Source: Pseudomonas lalkuanensis (GTDB taxonomy: Bacteria > Pseudomonadota > Gammaproteobacteria > Pseudomonadales > Pseudomonadaceae). From it: 64,000 bases of DNA. The stretch is taken from positions 400,501 through 464,500 of the forward strand of contig NZ_CP043311.1 in NCBI RefSeq assembly GCF_008807375.1, written 5' to 3'. This document shows positions 37,209 to 45,891 of the stretch, piece by piece. A program made the translations under genes and the position numbers. Within the stretch, counting starts at the first letter, position 1, and each line of letters starts with the position of its first letter. Below the pieces are notes generated by a model, which was not told the origin of the DNA, did no database searches, and was given only the letters and a program-made list of their open reading frames with translations.

Positions 37209-39851
37209 ATGACTTTGCCTTTTGACAGACATGCCGGTCACCGCACGCGTGCTCAGGCATCCGACCAGGGGTGCCGCTCGGGCTTCGAGCTCAAGCTGCT
37301 GGCGCTCGTCATAGCGATCGAGGCCCTGGGCAGCACCTGGCGTGCGTCGGTGGCCGCCCCGCTGCAGGAAGCGCCGCGATACGCAGCCTTCAACCCGGAT
37401 TTCCTCGGCAACGGTGCCCGCGAAACCGTCGACCTCACTCGCTTCGAGCGAGGCAACCACCTGCCCTCTGGTACCTACCGGCTGGACATCTACGTGAACC
37501 AGCGCTGGACGGGACGGCAGCCCCTGCGCCTGCTGGAGGACGAGAAAGCGCCACAAGGGGTTCGCTATTGCTTTCGCGCGGACCAGCTGGGCGCTCTTGG
37601 CATCGACCTTGACAAGCTTTCCGATCCGGATGCTGCGCGGCGGCTGATCGAGTCTTCCGAATGCATCGAGCTGTCTCAGCTGGTGTCCGAGTCTCGGGTC
37701 GAGGTGCAGCTCTCGGAACTGACTGCCCACGTCAGCATCCCCCAGGCCTACCTCGGACGCGAGGCGCGTGGGCAGGTGGACCCTCGTGACTGGGATTCGG
37801 GGGTGACCGCTGCCTTCATTGGCTACAACACCAGCCTCTATCGAAACAGGACAGACGGCCGGGACTCCGAACAGCTCAGCATCGGCCTCAACAACGGCGT
37901 CAACCTCGGCGAGTGGCGGCTGCGCTCCAATGGCTACTACAACCGTTCGCGGCAGGACGGTGCGCCCAGCCGCAGTCACTACAGCAACGCCAGCACCTAT
38001 GCCCAGCGCGACCTCACCGGCCTGCGATCGCAGCTGACCGTCGGTGACTACTACACCCCCGGGGACCTGTTCGACAGCGTGCCTTTCCGTGGGGTGCAGG
38101 TCGGCTCCGACGACCGCATGCTGCCGGAATCGCTGCGCGGCTTCGCCCCGGTGATCCATGGCACGGCGGAGACCAACGCCAAGGTCACCGTGCGCCAGGG
38201 ATCGGCGGTGTTGTACGAGACCACGGTAGCGCCGGGGCCCTTTGCCATCGACGACCTCTACGACTCCGGCTACTCCGGCGATCTGGAGGTCACGGTGACC
38301 GAAGCCGACGGGCGCGAGCGCTCCTTCCAGGTGCCCTATGCCTCGGTGGCGCAACTGCTGCGCCCCGGAACTACGCGCTTCAACTTCACCGCCGGCGAGT
38401 ACCGCTCCAAAGGCATGGACCGCGTGCCTAAGTTCGTCATGGGCACCTATCAGCGCGGTTTATCCAATGAACTGAGCGCCTATACCGGCAGTCTCGTGGC
38501 AGAGAAGTACATGGCCGTCCAGGGCGGCGTCGCCCTCAGCACACGCTTGGGAGCGGTCGCCCTGGACGTCACCGGTTCGCGGCTTTCCGAGTCGCCGGTC
38601 GAGGGCGACAAGGCGCCCAGGAGCGGCCAGAGCTATCGCGTGACCTACTCCAAGCTGCTGGATGCAACCCAGACCAACTTCACCGTCGCCGCCTATCGCT
38701 TCTCCAGTGAGGGTTACCTGGGGTTCAGCGAGTACGCCCAGGCCTACGGCAGCCCTGGCAGCACCCTCTATCGCCAGCGCAGCCGGTTCCAGGTGAGCGC
38801 GAACCAGCCCCTTGGCGGTGAGCGGGGCAACCTGTACATCACCGGCACCGCGCAGAACTACTGGAACTCCGGCCAGCGCAGCGACATGACCTTCCAGGCG
38901 GGCTACTCCAATGGCTTCCGCTGGGGATCCATGGGGCTCTCCGTCGGGCGCACCCGTACCAACGGAGGCTTCGAAAACCAGTACATGGTCAACCTGAGCA
39001 TCCCCCTGGGCAGTAGCCCGCGAGCGCCCAGCCTGAGCACCTCGGTGAACTACGCCAGCGGCCGCAGCAACACCCAGGCGAGCCTGAGCGGTTCCCTGGG
39101 CGAGCAGTACGAGACCAGCTACAGCGTCTACGGCGCGCAGAACCGCGATCATGGCGAGCGCACCTCAAACGCCGGCGGCAACATCTATCACCGTGCCTCG
39201 GCGGCGGCGCTGAGTGCCGGCATCAGCAAGGGCACCGGTTATCGCCAGGAGAACCTGGGCGTCAGCGGCAGCCTGGTGGTCCACCCCGGCGGCATCAACT
39301 TCACCCAGGCCCAGAGCGATTCCTTTGCGGTGATCGAGGCAAAGGGCGCCCAGGGAGCCCATGTCAGCAACGACAACGGTGTGCGCATCGCCCGCAACGG
39401 CTATGCGGTGATCGGCGGGCTCGCGCCCTATCGACGCAGCCAGGTGGTGCTTGACCCGAAAGGCGTGTTCCGCAATGTCGAACTGCAATTGACGGAGCAA
39501 TCCGTCACGCCTCGCCATGGTGCCGTGGTGATGCTGCGCTACCCGACCATCACCGGCGTACCGGTGCTGCTGCGCATCCTCCGCGAAGACGGGCAGATGC
39601 CGCCCCTGGGTTCGGAAGTGGTGGACGGCCAGGGCAACAGCCTGACCATGGTCGGCCAGGGCGGGCGTGCCTTCCTGCGCGGGCTGGAGCCTGCCGGCTG
39701 GCTGGATGTGCGCTGGGGGGACGGCCCCGACAAGCGATGCCGGTTCCAGTACCAGCTTCCCGAGCAAGACGCGGACGACCCGAATTACCAGCAGCTCGAC
39801 GTGCGCTGCATTGCTCCAGCCGGGCGTTCCGAACTGGCATTGGCCGGTTGA
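37209..39851 (+). CDS. Outer-membrane fimbrial usher (FimD/PapC family)
   Basis: Protein of 880 residues. After a long N-region with signal peptide (LKLLALVIAIEALGSTWRAS) it has the usher N-domain (YAAFNPDFLGNG, LPSGTYRLDIYVN), a 24-strand pore (DYYTPGDLFDSVPFRGVQVG, LPESLRGFAPVIHGTAETNA) and plug segment, and a C-terminal domain with paired Cys (KRCRFQYQLP, DVRCIAP). It forms the secretion channel for the pilus. The ATG at 37209 with GAGG 7 bases upstream is preferred over a GTG at 37194. Third gene of the operon. Confidence 0.93.
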   Translation: MTLPFDRHAGHRTRAQASDQGCRSGFELKLLALVIAIEALGSTWRASVAAPLQEAPRYAAFNPDFLGNGARETVDLTRFERGNHLPSGTYRLDIYVNQRWTGRQPLRLLEDEKAPQGVRYCFRADQLGALGIDLDKLSDPDAARRLIESSECIELSQLVSESRVEVQLSELTAHVSIPQAYLGREARGQVDPRDWDSGVTAAFIGYNTSLYRNRTDGRDSEQLSIGLNNGVNLGEWRLRSNGYYNRSRQDGAPSRSHYSNASTYAQRDLTGLRSQLTVGDYYTPGDLFDSVPFRGVQVGSDDRMLPESLRGFAPVIHGTAETNAKVTVRQGSAVLYETTVAPGPFAIDDLYDSGYSGDLEVTVTEADGRERSFQVPYASVAQLLRPGTTRFNFTAGEYRSKGMDRVPKFVMGTYQRGLSNELSAYTGSLVAEKYMAVQGGVALSTRLGAVALDVTGSRLSESPVEGDKAPRSGQSYRVTYSKLLDATQTNFTVAAYRFSSEGYLGFSEYAQAYGSPGSTLYRQRSRFQVSANQPLGGERGNLYITGTAQNYWNSGQRSDMTFQAGYSNGFRWGSMGLSVGRTRTNGGFENQYMVNLSIPLGSSPRAPSLSTSVNYASGRSNTQASLSGSLGEQYETSYSVYGAQNRDHGERTSNAGGNIYHRASAAALSAGISKGTGYRQENLGVSGSLVVHPGGINFTQAQSDSFAVIEAKGAQGAHVSNDNGVRIARNGYAVIGGLAPYRRSQVVLDPKGVFRNVELQLTEQSVTPRHGAVVMLRYPTITGVPVLLRILREDGQMPPLGSEVVDGQGNSLTMVGQGGRAFLRGLEPAGWLDVRWGDGPDKRCRFQYQLPEQDADDPNYQQLDVRCIAPAGRSELALAG

Positions 39852-39877
39852 TCAACAGAATTCATGCGAGGCGAGTC

Positions 39878-41392
39878 ATGACCCCAATGCCATTCACCGC
39901 TTTCCATTGCGGAAGTCCATGCGGAATGGGCCGAACAGGAACGCACATCAATCGGTTGCTGATCTTGTCGGCAATTTTGCTGGCGTTGATCTGGCCCCAG
40001 GCCGGGGCGGCATTCTGCTATGTCCCGGGGGATGGGGGCAGACTCCCGGTGTCTTTTCCACTATTCCCCAGCCCTATCGTGGTTCCCGCCGATGCGAAAC
40101 CAGGTGATGAACTGGCCTACACGTCGGTCAACCCCCTGCTGCGTCTCGATAAGAACGCGGTCCCGTGGCCCGGTTACAGGAAGGAAGCCACAGTAACTGG
40201 CCAACTGGTGCCGGGGATGAGCAACGTCTATGAGACGGGGGTGCGCGGAATCGGTGTGCGATTCGAGACAACGATGAATTTGAACGGTGCTTACGGAAGC
40301 GTACCGAGGAGTGATGCGTTTTACGCGCCACCCAAAAGAGACCACCCGAACTGGATCAACGCGCGGCTGGTGGTTACCGGCCCGGTTTCAAGCGGCACCA
40401 CCACCCTGTCACCTACCTTCAATCATTCCATAAGCGGTGCTTGTTCTGCGCCAGTGAGGTACTCGATAAAAGTGCCCGCCGGAATCGTTATCCAGGCACC
40501 TTCCAGTTGCGCCTGGCCGGCCAATGGCGGGGTTCCCAGCTTCAGTTTCCCTGCCAGTCTCGCCGTGCCCCGGGACAAGCCCGTCGGGACGGTGCTGGCC
40601 AGCAGAACGCTTGAGCTTGGCCTGCGCCTGGGGCTCGGCAATTACATCAAGCGCGGAACGGTCACCGGAAGGCCCGTGAGCGGGTGGAGCAGCGTCTTCG
40701 AGACGGGGGTGCCTGGAATCGGCATCAAGTTCTTCAACACCTCCTGGGTAGGCGAGACTGGCATGACGGTTATGCCAGCGACCCAGTACACAACGCAGTT
40801 CGCCCCTTTTGACGGTAGGGATCTGGTCCAGGCCGATCTGGTGGTGACGGGCCCGGTGAGCGGTGGCCGAATCACTTCGCCTCCCACCCTCAACCTGAGC
40901 ATGGATGGCTGTTCCGAACCCCTGGCCTTCTCGGTCGGGGTCATCGCGGGGACCGAGATCCAGAGCCAGACCTGCTCGGTGATCTCGAAAAACCTGACAC
41001 CGCGCCTGGACCCGATATCCGCCAAGGACCTGGGCGCCATTGGCGCGGAGTCGGGTAATGCGTCCTTTAGCATCGGCCTTGACTGCAGTGCTGGTGCCCG
41101 TATCCATGGCGTTTTCACTGACGTGACCAACCCCGGCAATCTAAGCACCAATCTGAGCCTCACTCCGGACTCCACCGCCAAGGGTGTCCAATTGAGGATC
41201 TTCCATGAAGGCAAGGCCATTGCCTTCGGACCGCAGTCCACCCAGGCGGGGGCGCAGAGCCAGAAGTTCCTCGCGAACTCGGTGAACGGCCGCGTGGACA
41301 TCCCCTTGACCGCCCGCTACGTCCGCACCGGCACCAAGGTGACTCCGGGCTCGGTACGCGGCAACGCCGTTTTCACCCTGTCCTACCGATAG
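39878..41392 (+). CDS. Fimbrial tip adhesin with two tandem receptor-type domains
   Basis: Protein of 504 residues. The N-terminus is long before the hydrophobic signal core (INRLLILSAILLALIWPQAG-AAF), so a downstream Met may be used. Two related domains follow: residues about 50-205 and 206-370, sharing NVYETGVRGIGVRF / SVFETGVPGIGIKF and ARLVVTGPVSSG / ADLVVTGPVSGG. A C-terminal pilin domain (about 375-504) ends in NAVFTLSYR, the donor-strand pattern. This two-part lectin-plus-pilin plan is that of a tip adhesin; the doubled receptor domain is unusual. GAGGCGAG lies upstream of the ATG. The ligand is unknown. Confidence 0.85.
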   Translation: MTPMPFTAFHCGSPCGMGRTGTHINRLLILSAILLALIWPQAGAAFCYVPGDGGRLPVSFPLFPSPIVVPADAKPGDELAYTSVNPLLRLDKNAVPWPGYRKEATVTGQLVPGMSNVYETGVRGIGVRFETTMNLNGAYGSVPRSDAFYAPPKRDHPNWINARLVVTGPVSSGTTTLSPTFNHSISGACSAPVRYSIKVPAGIVIQAPSSCAWPANGGVPSFSFPASLAVPRDKPVGTVLASRTLELGLRLGLGNYIKRGTVTGRPVSGWSSVFETGVPGIGIKFFNTSWVGETGMTVMPATQYTTQFAPFDGRDLVQADLVVTGPVSGGRITSPPTLNLSMDGCSEPLAFSVGVIAGTEIQSQTCSVISKNLTPRLDPISAKDLGAIGAESGNASFSIGLDCSAGARIHGVFTDVTNPGNLSTNLSLTPDSTAKGVQLRIFHEGKAIAFGPQSTQAGAQSQKFLANSVNGRVDIPLTARYVRTGTKVTPGSVRGNAVFTLSYR

Positions 41393-41418
41393 CCATTGCA
41401 GCGCGCCTGGCCGGAGCA

Positions 41419-41733
41419 CTAGAGATAAGTGATGGTGATCACTCCGGCCTTGTTTCTTCCCTTGCGGGGAGGGACCGAAGCGAGGCTGACGGAGGAGGTG
41501 TGCTCGACTCCGGCGCAATGATTCGACACCGACATGGCGTCGGCTCCGGCCGGGCTGATGCCATTGCTTCGGCCAATATGCGACTGCCAGGTGTCCGCCG
41601 GCGTGTCGCACGGCCCCTTGTTGACGCTACCGACGAAGCGAATGATGCCGCGCGCTGACTGTGCGTCGGCAGCCTGGGGCGTTGCTGAGAAAGTAGTAAG
41701 AAGGCAGGCAGCAGCGATCAGAATCTTCTTCAT
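41419..41733 (-). CDS. Small minor pilin-like protein, oppositely oriented to the fimbrial operon
   Basis: Protein of 104 residues with signal peptide MKKILIAAACLLTTFSATPQ...ADA. The mature part (ARGIIRFVGSVNKGPCDTPA) looks like a pilin A-strand and first Cys; a second Cys follows in SNHCAG, and it ends AGVITITYL with alternating residues and a Tyr next to last, as in pilins. It is shorter than normal pilins (about 80 mature residues). GGAGAG lies 8 bases before the ATG at 41733. It converges on the adhesin gene and has its own upstream region with a perfect TAGGAA-N2-TTCCTA palindrome. It could be a tip adaptor or a pilus terminator. Confidence 0.75.
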   Translation of the reverse strand: MKKILIAAACLLTTFSATPQAADAQSARGIIRFVGSVNKGPCDTPADTWQSHIGRSNGISPAGADAMSVSNHCAGVEHTSSVSLASVPPRKGRNKAGVITITYL

Positions 41734-41901
41734 GTCAGTACTCTCCATGGGAACTAGGGTCAGTAAAAATAAGGACTGTCCTATGTGCCACAGATTGGGA
41801 TTCTGTTTTTTTTGTAGGAAATGAGGGCTGGTCAGAAGACGCCTCACGTTCCTCGGAAAATTCCGATGCTGGCTGTGCACGATTCGGCATTCTTCTTCAA
41901 A

Positions 41902-41915
41902 TAGGAAATTTCCTA
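41902..41915. promoter_or_regulatory. RcsAB-box-like palindrome 3
   Basis: TAGGAA-AT-TTCCTA, a perfect inverted repeat identical in both arms to the site at 29723. It lies about 170 bp upstream of the minor pilin start. Confidence 0.65.
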
Positions 41916-42016
41916 CTCCCCCGCGGCTGGCGACCTGGCCGATCATCGATCGGTTTTGCCTTTTTCGACAGAGCGCCAATCCCGGCGGCATCTGCCTGGC
42001 GAAACGGAGGGTGCAC

Positions 42017-42056
42017 AAAAAAAAGCCCCCGTCAGGGCCGACATCCCGACGAGGGC
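42017..42056 (-). terminator. Rho-independent terminator of the gbcA transcript
   Basis: Read on the minus strand, GCCCTCGTCGGG pairs with CCCTGACGGGGGC and is followed by eight T. It closes the gbcA transcript and lies after the 29-codon frame at 42078-42167. Confidence 0.88.
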
Positions 42057-42077
42057 GAGGGTGGTCCTTGAGGGACC

Positions 42078-42167
42078 TCAGTGTGGGCGTTCGGACCAGG
42101 CCTTGAGCAGGCTCGAGGCCAGTCCATAGAGCGTCAGGAGGATGGCGAAGCCGAGGCATACGGACAT
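42078..42167 (-). CDS. Possible 29-residue single-helix membrane peptide downstream of gbcA
   Basis: Frame of 29 codons starting MSVCLGFAILLTLYGLASSL and ending KAWSERPH: one hydrophobic helix with a short polar tail. It begins 60 bp after the gbcA stop and ends before the gbcA terminator, so it would be on the same transcript. A GGGGGA stretch lies about 8 bases before the ATG. Such small membrane peptides are often missed. Whether it is translated, and whether it touches GbcA or a transporter, is unknown. Confidence 0.45.
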   Translation of the reverse strand: MSVCLGFAILLTLYGLASSLLKAWSERPH

Positions 42168-42227
42168 GGCGGTTCCCCCGGCCCCACGAGGGCGACCGCA
42201 GCCGCCTCGCGGAGCTCCCTGGAAGTG

Positions 42228-43517
42228 TTACTCGTTGACCTGGCGCAGCTTGGTGGCCGGGGTATCGCCCAGGTTGTTGAGCATGCGTTCGCTGTACCAG
42301 TCGAGGAAGTTGATCACGCCGAACTCGTAGGTCTTGGAGTACGGGCCCGGCTGGTAGGCGGTGGAGTTGATACCGCGCTGGTTCTCTTCGGCCAGACGAC
42401 GGTCCTGGTCGTTGGTGGCGTCCCAGACTTCGCGCAGGCGTGCCACGTCGTAGTCCACGCCTTCCACGGCATCCTTGTGCACCAGCCACTTGGTGGTGAC
42501 CACTGTTTCCTGGGCGCTGATGGGCCACACGGTGAAGACGATCATGTGGTCGCCCATGCAGTGGTTCCAGGAGTGCGGCAGGTGCAGGATGCGCATGGAG
42601 CCCAGGTCCGGGTTCTGGATGCGGCCCATGAGTTTCTTGCAGCCCTGCTTGCCGTCCATGGTCATGGATACGGTGCCCTCGAGCAGCGGCATGCGCACGA
42701 TACGGTTACGCAGGCCGAAGCTGGCGTGGGCGTAGGGGATCTTCTCTTCATCCCAGGCCTTGGTGCAGGCGGCGACCTGGTCCTTGAACGCCTGGCTGGC
42801 GCGCGGGTCGGTAACGTCGTCCCACTCAAGCAGCGTATTGAGCAGTTCCGGGTGCGAACCGTTGCAGTGGTAGCACTCGCGGTTGTTCTCGATCACCAGT
42901 TTCCAGTTGGCGGTTTCCTTGAGGGTGGTCTGCACGGCCACCTTGGTGTTCTCCATGTCGTACGGCTCCATGTAATGGGCCAGGGTGGAGAGGAAATCGT
43001 CGATGGCTGGCGGGTTTTCCGACAGGTTGATGAAGATGTAGCCGCCAGCGCTCTTCACGTGCACGGGCTTGAGACCGTATTCCTTCATGTCGAAGTCGGC
43101 ACCCATCTCGGTGCCGGCGAACAGCAGGCGGCCGTCCAGTTCGTAGGTCCACTGGTGGTACGGGCACACCAGCTTGGCGACCTTGCCCTTGTCGCTGACG
43201 CACAGGCGCGAGCCACGGTGGCGGCAGACGTTGTGGAAGGCGTGGATCTGGCCCTCGCCACCACGGATGACGATGATCGGGTTGTCGCCCACCTGCAGGG
43301 TCAGGTAATTGCCCTTGGCGGGGATTTCGCAGGTCATGCCGGCGATCAGCCATTCCTTGTGGAAGATCTCCTGCATGTCGATCTGGAACAGGCGCTCGTC
43401 GTTGTAGAACGGCTGCGGCAGGGAGAAGCTGTGGTCGCGTTCGCGGAGCATTTCGGCCGTGGCCTTGCGTGCGGGTTGAAGCGGATCGCCCAGGCTCAGG
43501 GTGGAAGTGACGTCCAT
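42228..43517 (-). CDS. gbcA: Glycine betaine monooxygenase, Rieske oxygenase subunit
   Basis: Protein of 429 residues. The Rieske motif is CRHRGSRLCVSDKG ... LVCPYHQW. The catalytic domain carries the non-heme iron site (ENNRECYHCNGSHPELL). It demethylates glycine betaine to dimethylglycine, using electrons from GbcB and releasing formaldehyde. The start at 43517 (MDVTSTLSLGDPL) has GGAG about 8 bases upstream; the longer frame lacks support. Divergent from gbcB across 363 bp, as in P. aeruginosa. Confidence 0.95.
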   Translation of the reverse strand: MDVTSTLSLGDPLQPARKATAEMLRERDHSFSLPQPFYNDERLFQIDMQEIFHKEWLIAGMTCEIPAKGNYLTLQVGDNPIIVIRGGEGQIHAFHNVCRHRGSRLCVSDKGKVAKLVCPYHQWTYELDGRLLFAGTEMGADFDMKEYGLKPVHVKSAGGYIFINLSENPPAIDDFLSTLAHYMEPYDMENTKVAVQTTLKETANWKLVIENNRECYHCNGSHPELLNTLLEWDDVTDPRASQAFKDQVAACTKAWDEEKIPYAHASFGLRNRIVRMPLLEGTVSMTMDGKQGCKKLMGRIQNPDLGSMRILHLPHSWNHCMGDHMIVFTVWPISAQETVVTTKWLVHKDAVEGVDYDVARLREVWDATNDQDRRLAEENQRGINSTAYQPGPYSKTYEFGVINFLDWYSERMLNNLGDTPATKLRQVNE

Positions 43518-43880
43518 CGGTAACTCCTCAATGGCTGGTCGCGCTGGCGACCGCCGCAAATAAGTGGCTGGTTCGGTTGTCACGCAAGGCGGCGTGACCT
43601 GCCCTCGTTTCTTGCCTGCCGACTGGCTGCCCTGCTGCGGGTGCGAGGGTGGTTCGCTCAAAAGCCTTATGGTTCGGCTGGGAATGAGTGTGCTGGCGCT
43701 GGCAGGCACGACCTTGCCCATGGGCGACATGGGGACATCCGTTTCCGACGCGCGAGGCCCGATGGTTGCTGGCAGGTCGCGATGAGCATGTGAATGTCGC
43801 AGACAGGTAAATGGGCCGTTTTTGCGTTATTCACAATCCATCGCAATAGGCCGATTTCCGGCCATGGGCGGAGCAGCGTC
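43518..43880. other. Divergent gbcA-gbcB control region
   Basis: Stretch of 363 bp holding both promoters. Its gbcB-proximal part (43796-43850) is strongly conserved with the glyA upstream region. No gene is supported inside. Confidence 0.6.
43796..43850 (+). promoter_or_regulatory. Conserved GbdR/SouR-type promoter element, gbcB copy
   Basis: Aligns without gaps over 55 bp to 61666-61720 upstream of glyA. The left block GTCGCAGACAGGTAAATGGG has 17 of 20 matches. The right block, CACAATC then CGCAATAGG, has 15 of 19. The middle 17 bases are mostly unlike. Conserved blocks at fixed spacing point to a shared regulator, most likely GbdR or a sarcosine-responsive relative (inference). Confidence 0.7.
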
Positions 43881-44984
43881 ATGACCAATAATTTCCTCAA
43901 TCCCATCACGACCCAGACCTGGACCAACGGCCGGCACATGGTTCGCTGCGTCAAGGCGATCCAGGAAACCTGGGATGTGCGCACCTTCTGTTTCATGGCC
44001 GACCAGCCGATGGTGTTCTTCTTCAAGCCGGGGCAGTTCGTGACCCTGGAGCTGGAGATCGACGGCCAGCCGATCATGCGTTCCTACACCATCTCCAGTT
44101 CGCCCTCGGTGCCCTACAGCTTCTCCCTGACGATCAAGCGCGTACCGGGCGGCAAGGTCTCCAACTGGCTGCACGACAACCTCAAAGAAGGTGACGTGAT
44201 CCCGGTGCACGGTCCGGTGGGCCTGTTCAACGCCATCGACTTCCCGGCGGAAAAGGTGCTGTTCCTCTCCGGCGGCGTCGGCATCACCCCGGTGATGTCC
44301 ATGGCCCGCTGGTTCTTCGACACCAACGGCGCGGTGGACATGGTCTTCGTGCACAGCGCGCGGACGCCGAAGGACATCATTTACCACCGCGAACTGCGCC
44401 ACATGGCCTCGCGCATCGAGAACTTCAAGCTGCACCTGATCTGCGAGAAGTACGAGATCGGCGAGACCTGGTCCGGCTACCGCGGCTACCTGAGCCGCGC
44501 GATGCTCGACCTGATTGCCGGCGATTTCATGGAACGCGAAATTTTCTGCTGCGGCCCGACGCCCTACATGTCGGCAGTCCGGCGCCTGCTCGAGGCTGCG
44601 GGCTTCGACATGAAGCGCTATCACGAAGAAGCCTTCGGCCCGACCCCGCCGGAGATTCGCGAAGAAGTGAAGGAGCACGCCGCCGAGGCGGCCGAAGCCG
44701 CTGCCGAAGTACCGGCGGGCGCCATGAACCTGGTGGAGTTCACCGGAACCGGCAAGAGCATCCGCGTGGCTCCTGGCGAGACCGTGCACTCGGCCGCCGC
44801 CAAGGTCGGCCTGCATATTCCCAAGGCCTGCGGCATGGGCATCTGCGGCACCTGCAAGGTGATGAAGACCGCTGGCGAGGTGGAGATGGAGCACAACGGC
44901 GGCATCACCGACGAAGACGTCGCCGAGGGCTACATCCTTTCCTGCTGCAGCGTTCCCAAGGGCGACGTATCCATCGATTATTGA
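43881..44984 (+). CDS. gbcB: Glycine betaine monooxygenase, ferredoxin reductase subunit
   Basis: Protein of 367 residues: FAD domain (MRSYTISSSPS), NAD(P)H domain (LFLSGGVGITPVMSMARWF, FCCGPTPYMSAV), a Glu/Ala-rich linker (EEVKEHAAEAAEAAAEVPAG) and a C-terminal 2Fe-2S ferredoxin (CGMGICGTCKVM ... CC). It transfers electrons from NAD(P)H to GbcA. The start at 43881 (MTNNFLNPITTQTW) is preceded by GGAG at 8 bases. A strong 12-bp hairpin follows the gene. Confidence 0.94.
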   Translation: MTNNFLNPITTQTWTNGRHMVRCVKAIQETWDVRTFCFMADQPMVFFFKPGQFVTLELEIDGQPIMRSYTISSSPSVPYSFSLTIKRVPGGKVSNWLHDNLKEGDVIPVHGPVGLFNAIDFPAEKVLFLSGGVGITPVMSMARWFFDTNGAVDMVFVHSARTPKDIIYHRELRHMASRIENFKLHLICEKYEIGETWSGYRGYLSRAMLDLIAGDFMEREIFCCGPTPYMSAVRRLLEAAGFDMKRYHEEAFGPTPPEIREEVKEHAAEAAEAAAEVPAGAMNLVEFTGTGKSIRVAPGETVHSAAAKVGLHIPKACGMGICGTCKVMKTAGEVEMEHNGGITDEDVAEGYILSCCSVPKGDVSIDY

Positions 44985-45003
44985 TGGTTTTCTGAGCAAC
45001 TCC

Positions 45004-45032
45004 CGCCAGCCCGCGCCCGTCGCGGGCTGGCG
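45004..45032 (+). terminator. Strong hairpin after gbcB
   Basis: CGCCAGCCCGCG-CCCGT-CGCGGGCTGGCG is a perfect 12-bp stem. No T tract follows, so termination would be imperfect or Rho-assisted; it may also protect the 3' end. Confidence 0.6.
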
Positions 45033-45274
45033 CCATCTATCCACAGCTTGTGGATGCAGCGGTGCACAGATGCTGTGCGCAACTCGCTGAAATCGTTGAA
45101 AAAATCGCCAATCCTCCGCAAGTCCCGCAGGCCGTGGGCGAGCACCGGGGACGAACAGCTTTTCCACAGGCTGGTCCACTGTTCGTGGGGGCAACCCCAC
45201 TATGCTTGTCCTGATTCCCCCGCCGGCGCGCTGCCTGCGCCGGCTACTCGTGGCCTGCCAGAGGAGCCCATGCG

Positions 45275-45880
45275 ATGAAACTCTTCTATACCCCCGGAGC
45301 CTGCTCACTTGCCGTGCATATCGTCCTGCGCGAGATCGGCAAGCCCTTCAGCCTGGAAAAGGTCGACCTGGGCGCCCACACCACCGCGCACGGTGACGAC
45401 TACTATCGCAACAACCCCAAGGGCTACGTGCCCCTGCTGGAGCTGGACAACGGGCAGTCCCTCAGCGAAGGGCCGGTCATCTGCCAGTACCTGTGCGACC
45501 AGGCCGGCCGCACCGACCTGATGCCGGCCGCTGGCTCCCTGATGCGCTACCGCGTCATGGAGTGGCAGGCGTTCATCAACAGCGAAGTGCACAAGAGCTT
45601 TGGTGCGCTGTTCAACCCCGCCCTGGATGACAAGGCCAAGGCGACCTACACCGGGATGGCCCACCGTCGCCTGCAATGGACCTCGGAGCAGTTGCGCGGC
45701 CGCCGGTACCTCACCGGCGACGACTTCACCGCGGCGGATGCCTACCTGTTCACCGTGGCCAATTGGGCGGGGTTCCTGAAGATGGACATTTCCGACTGCC
45801 CGGAACTCCAGGAATTCCAGGGCCGCGTCGCTTCCCGTCCGGCTGTGCAGGAGGCGCTGAAGGCTGAGGGGTTGGCCTGA
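45275..45880 (+). CDS. gstA: Glutathione S-transferase, beta class (GstA)
   Basis: Protein of 201 residues starting MKLFYTPGACSLAVHIVLRE, with the catalytic-region Cys10 of beta-class enzymes and the glutathione-site NPKGYVPLLEL and LSEGPVICQYL. The C-terminal helical domain has FTAADAYLFTVANWAGFLKM. Near in pattern to E. coli GstA. GAGGAG lies upstream of the ATG. It would conjugate or reduce electrophiles; a link with formaldehyde made nearby is possible but not shown. Confidence 0.92.
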   Translation: MKLFYTPGACSLAVHIVLREIGKPFSLEKVDLGAHTTAHGDDYYRNNPKGYVPLLELDNGQSLSEGPVICQYLCDQAGRTDLMPAAGSLMRYRVMEWQAFINSEVHKSFGALFNPALDDKAKATYTGMAHRRLQWTSEQLRGRRYLTGDDFTAADAYLFTVANWAGFLKMDISDCPELQEFQGRVASRPAVQEALKAEGLA

Positions 45881-45891
45881 GTCCACGATTT

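Larger units (their letters stand above)
41734..42077. other. Intergenic region upstream of the minor pilin gene
   Basis: About 340 bp without a confident gene. AT-richer than its surroundings. It contains a palindrome at 41902-41915, a TAGGAA half-site at 41815-41820 and a smaller palindrome (AAGGAC-T-GTCCT) at about 41771. The gbcA-side terminator is at its right. Confidence 0.5.

Noticed and set aside
41419..42528. Long minus-strand frame extending the minor pilin gene upstream to 42528
   Set aside because: The first part has no homologous features and runs through a terminator and regulatory DNA; signal peptide and ribosome-binding site fix the start at 41733.
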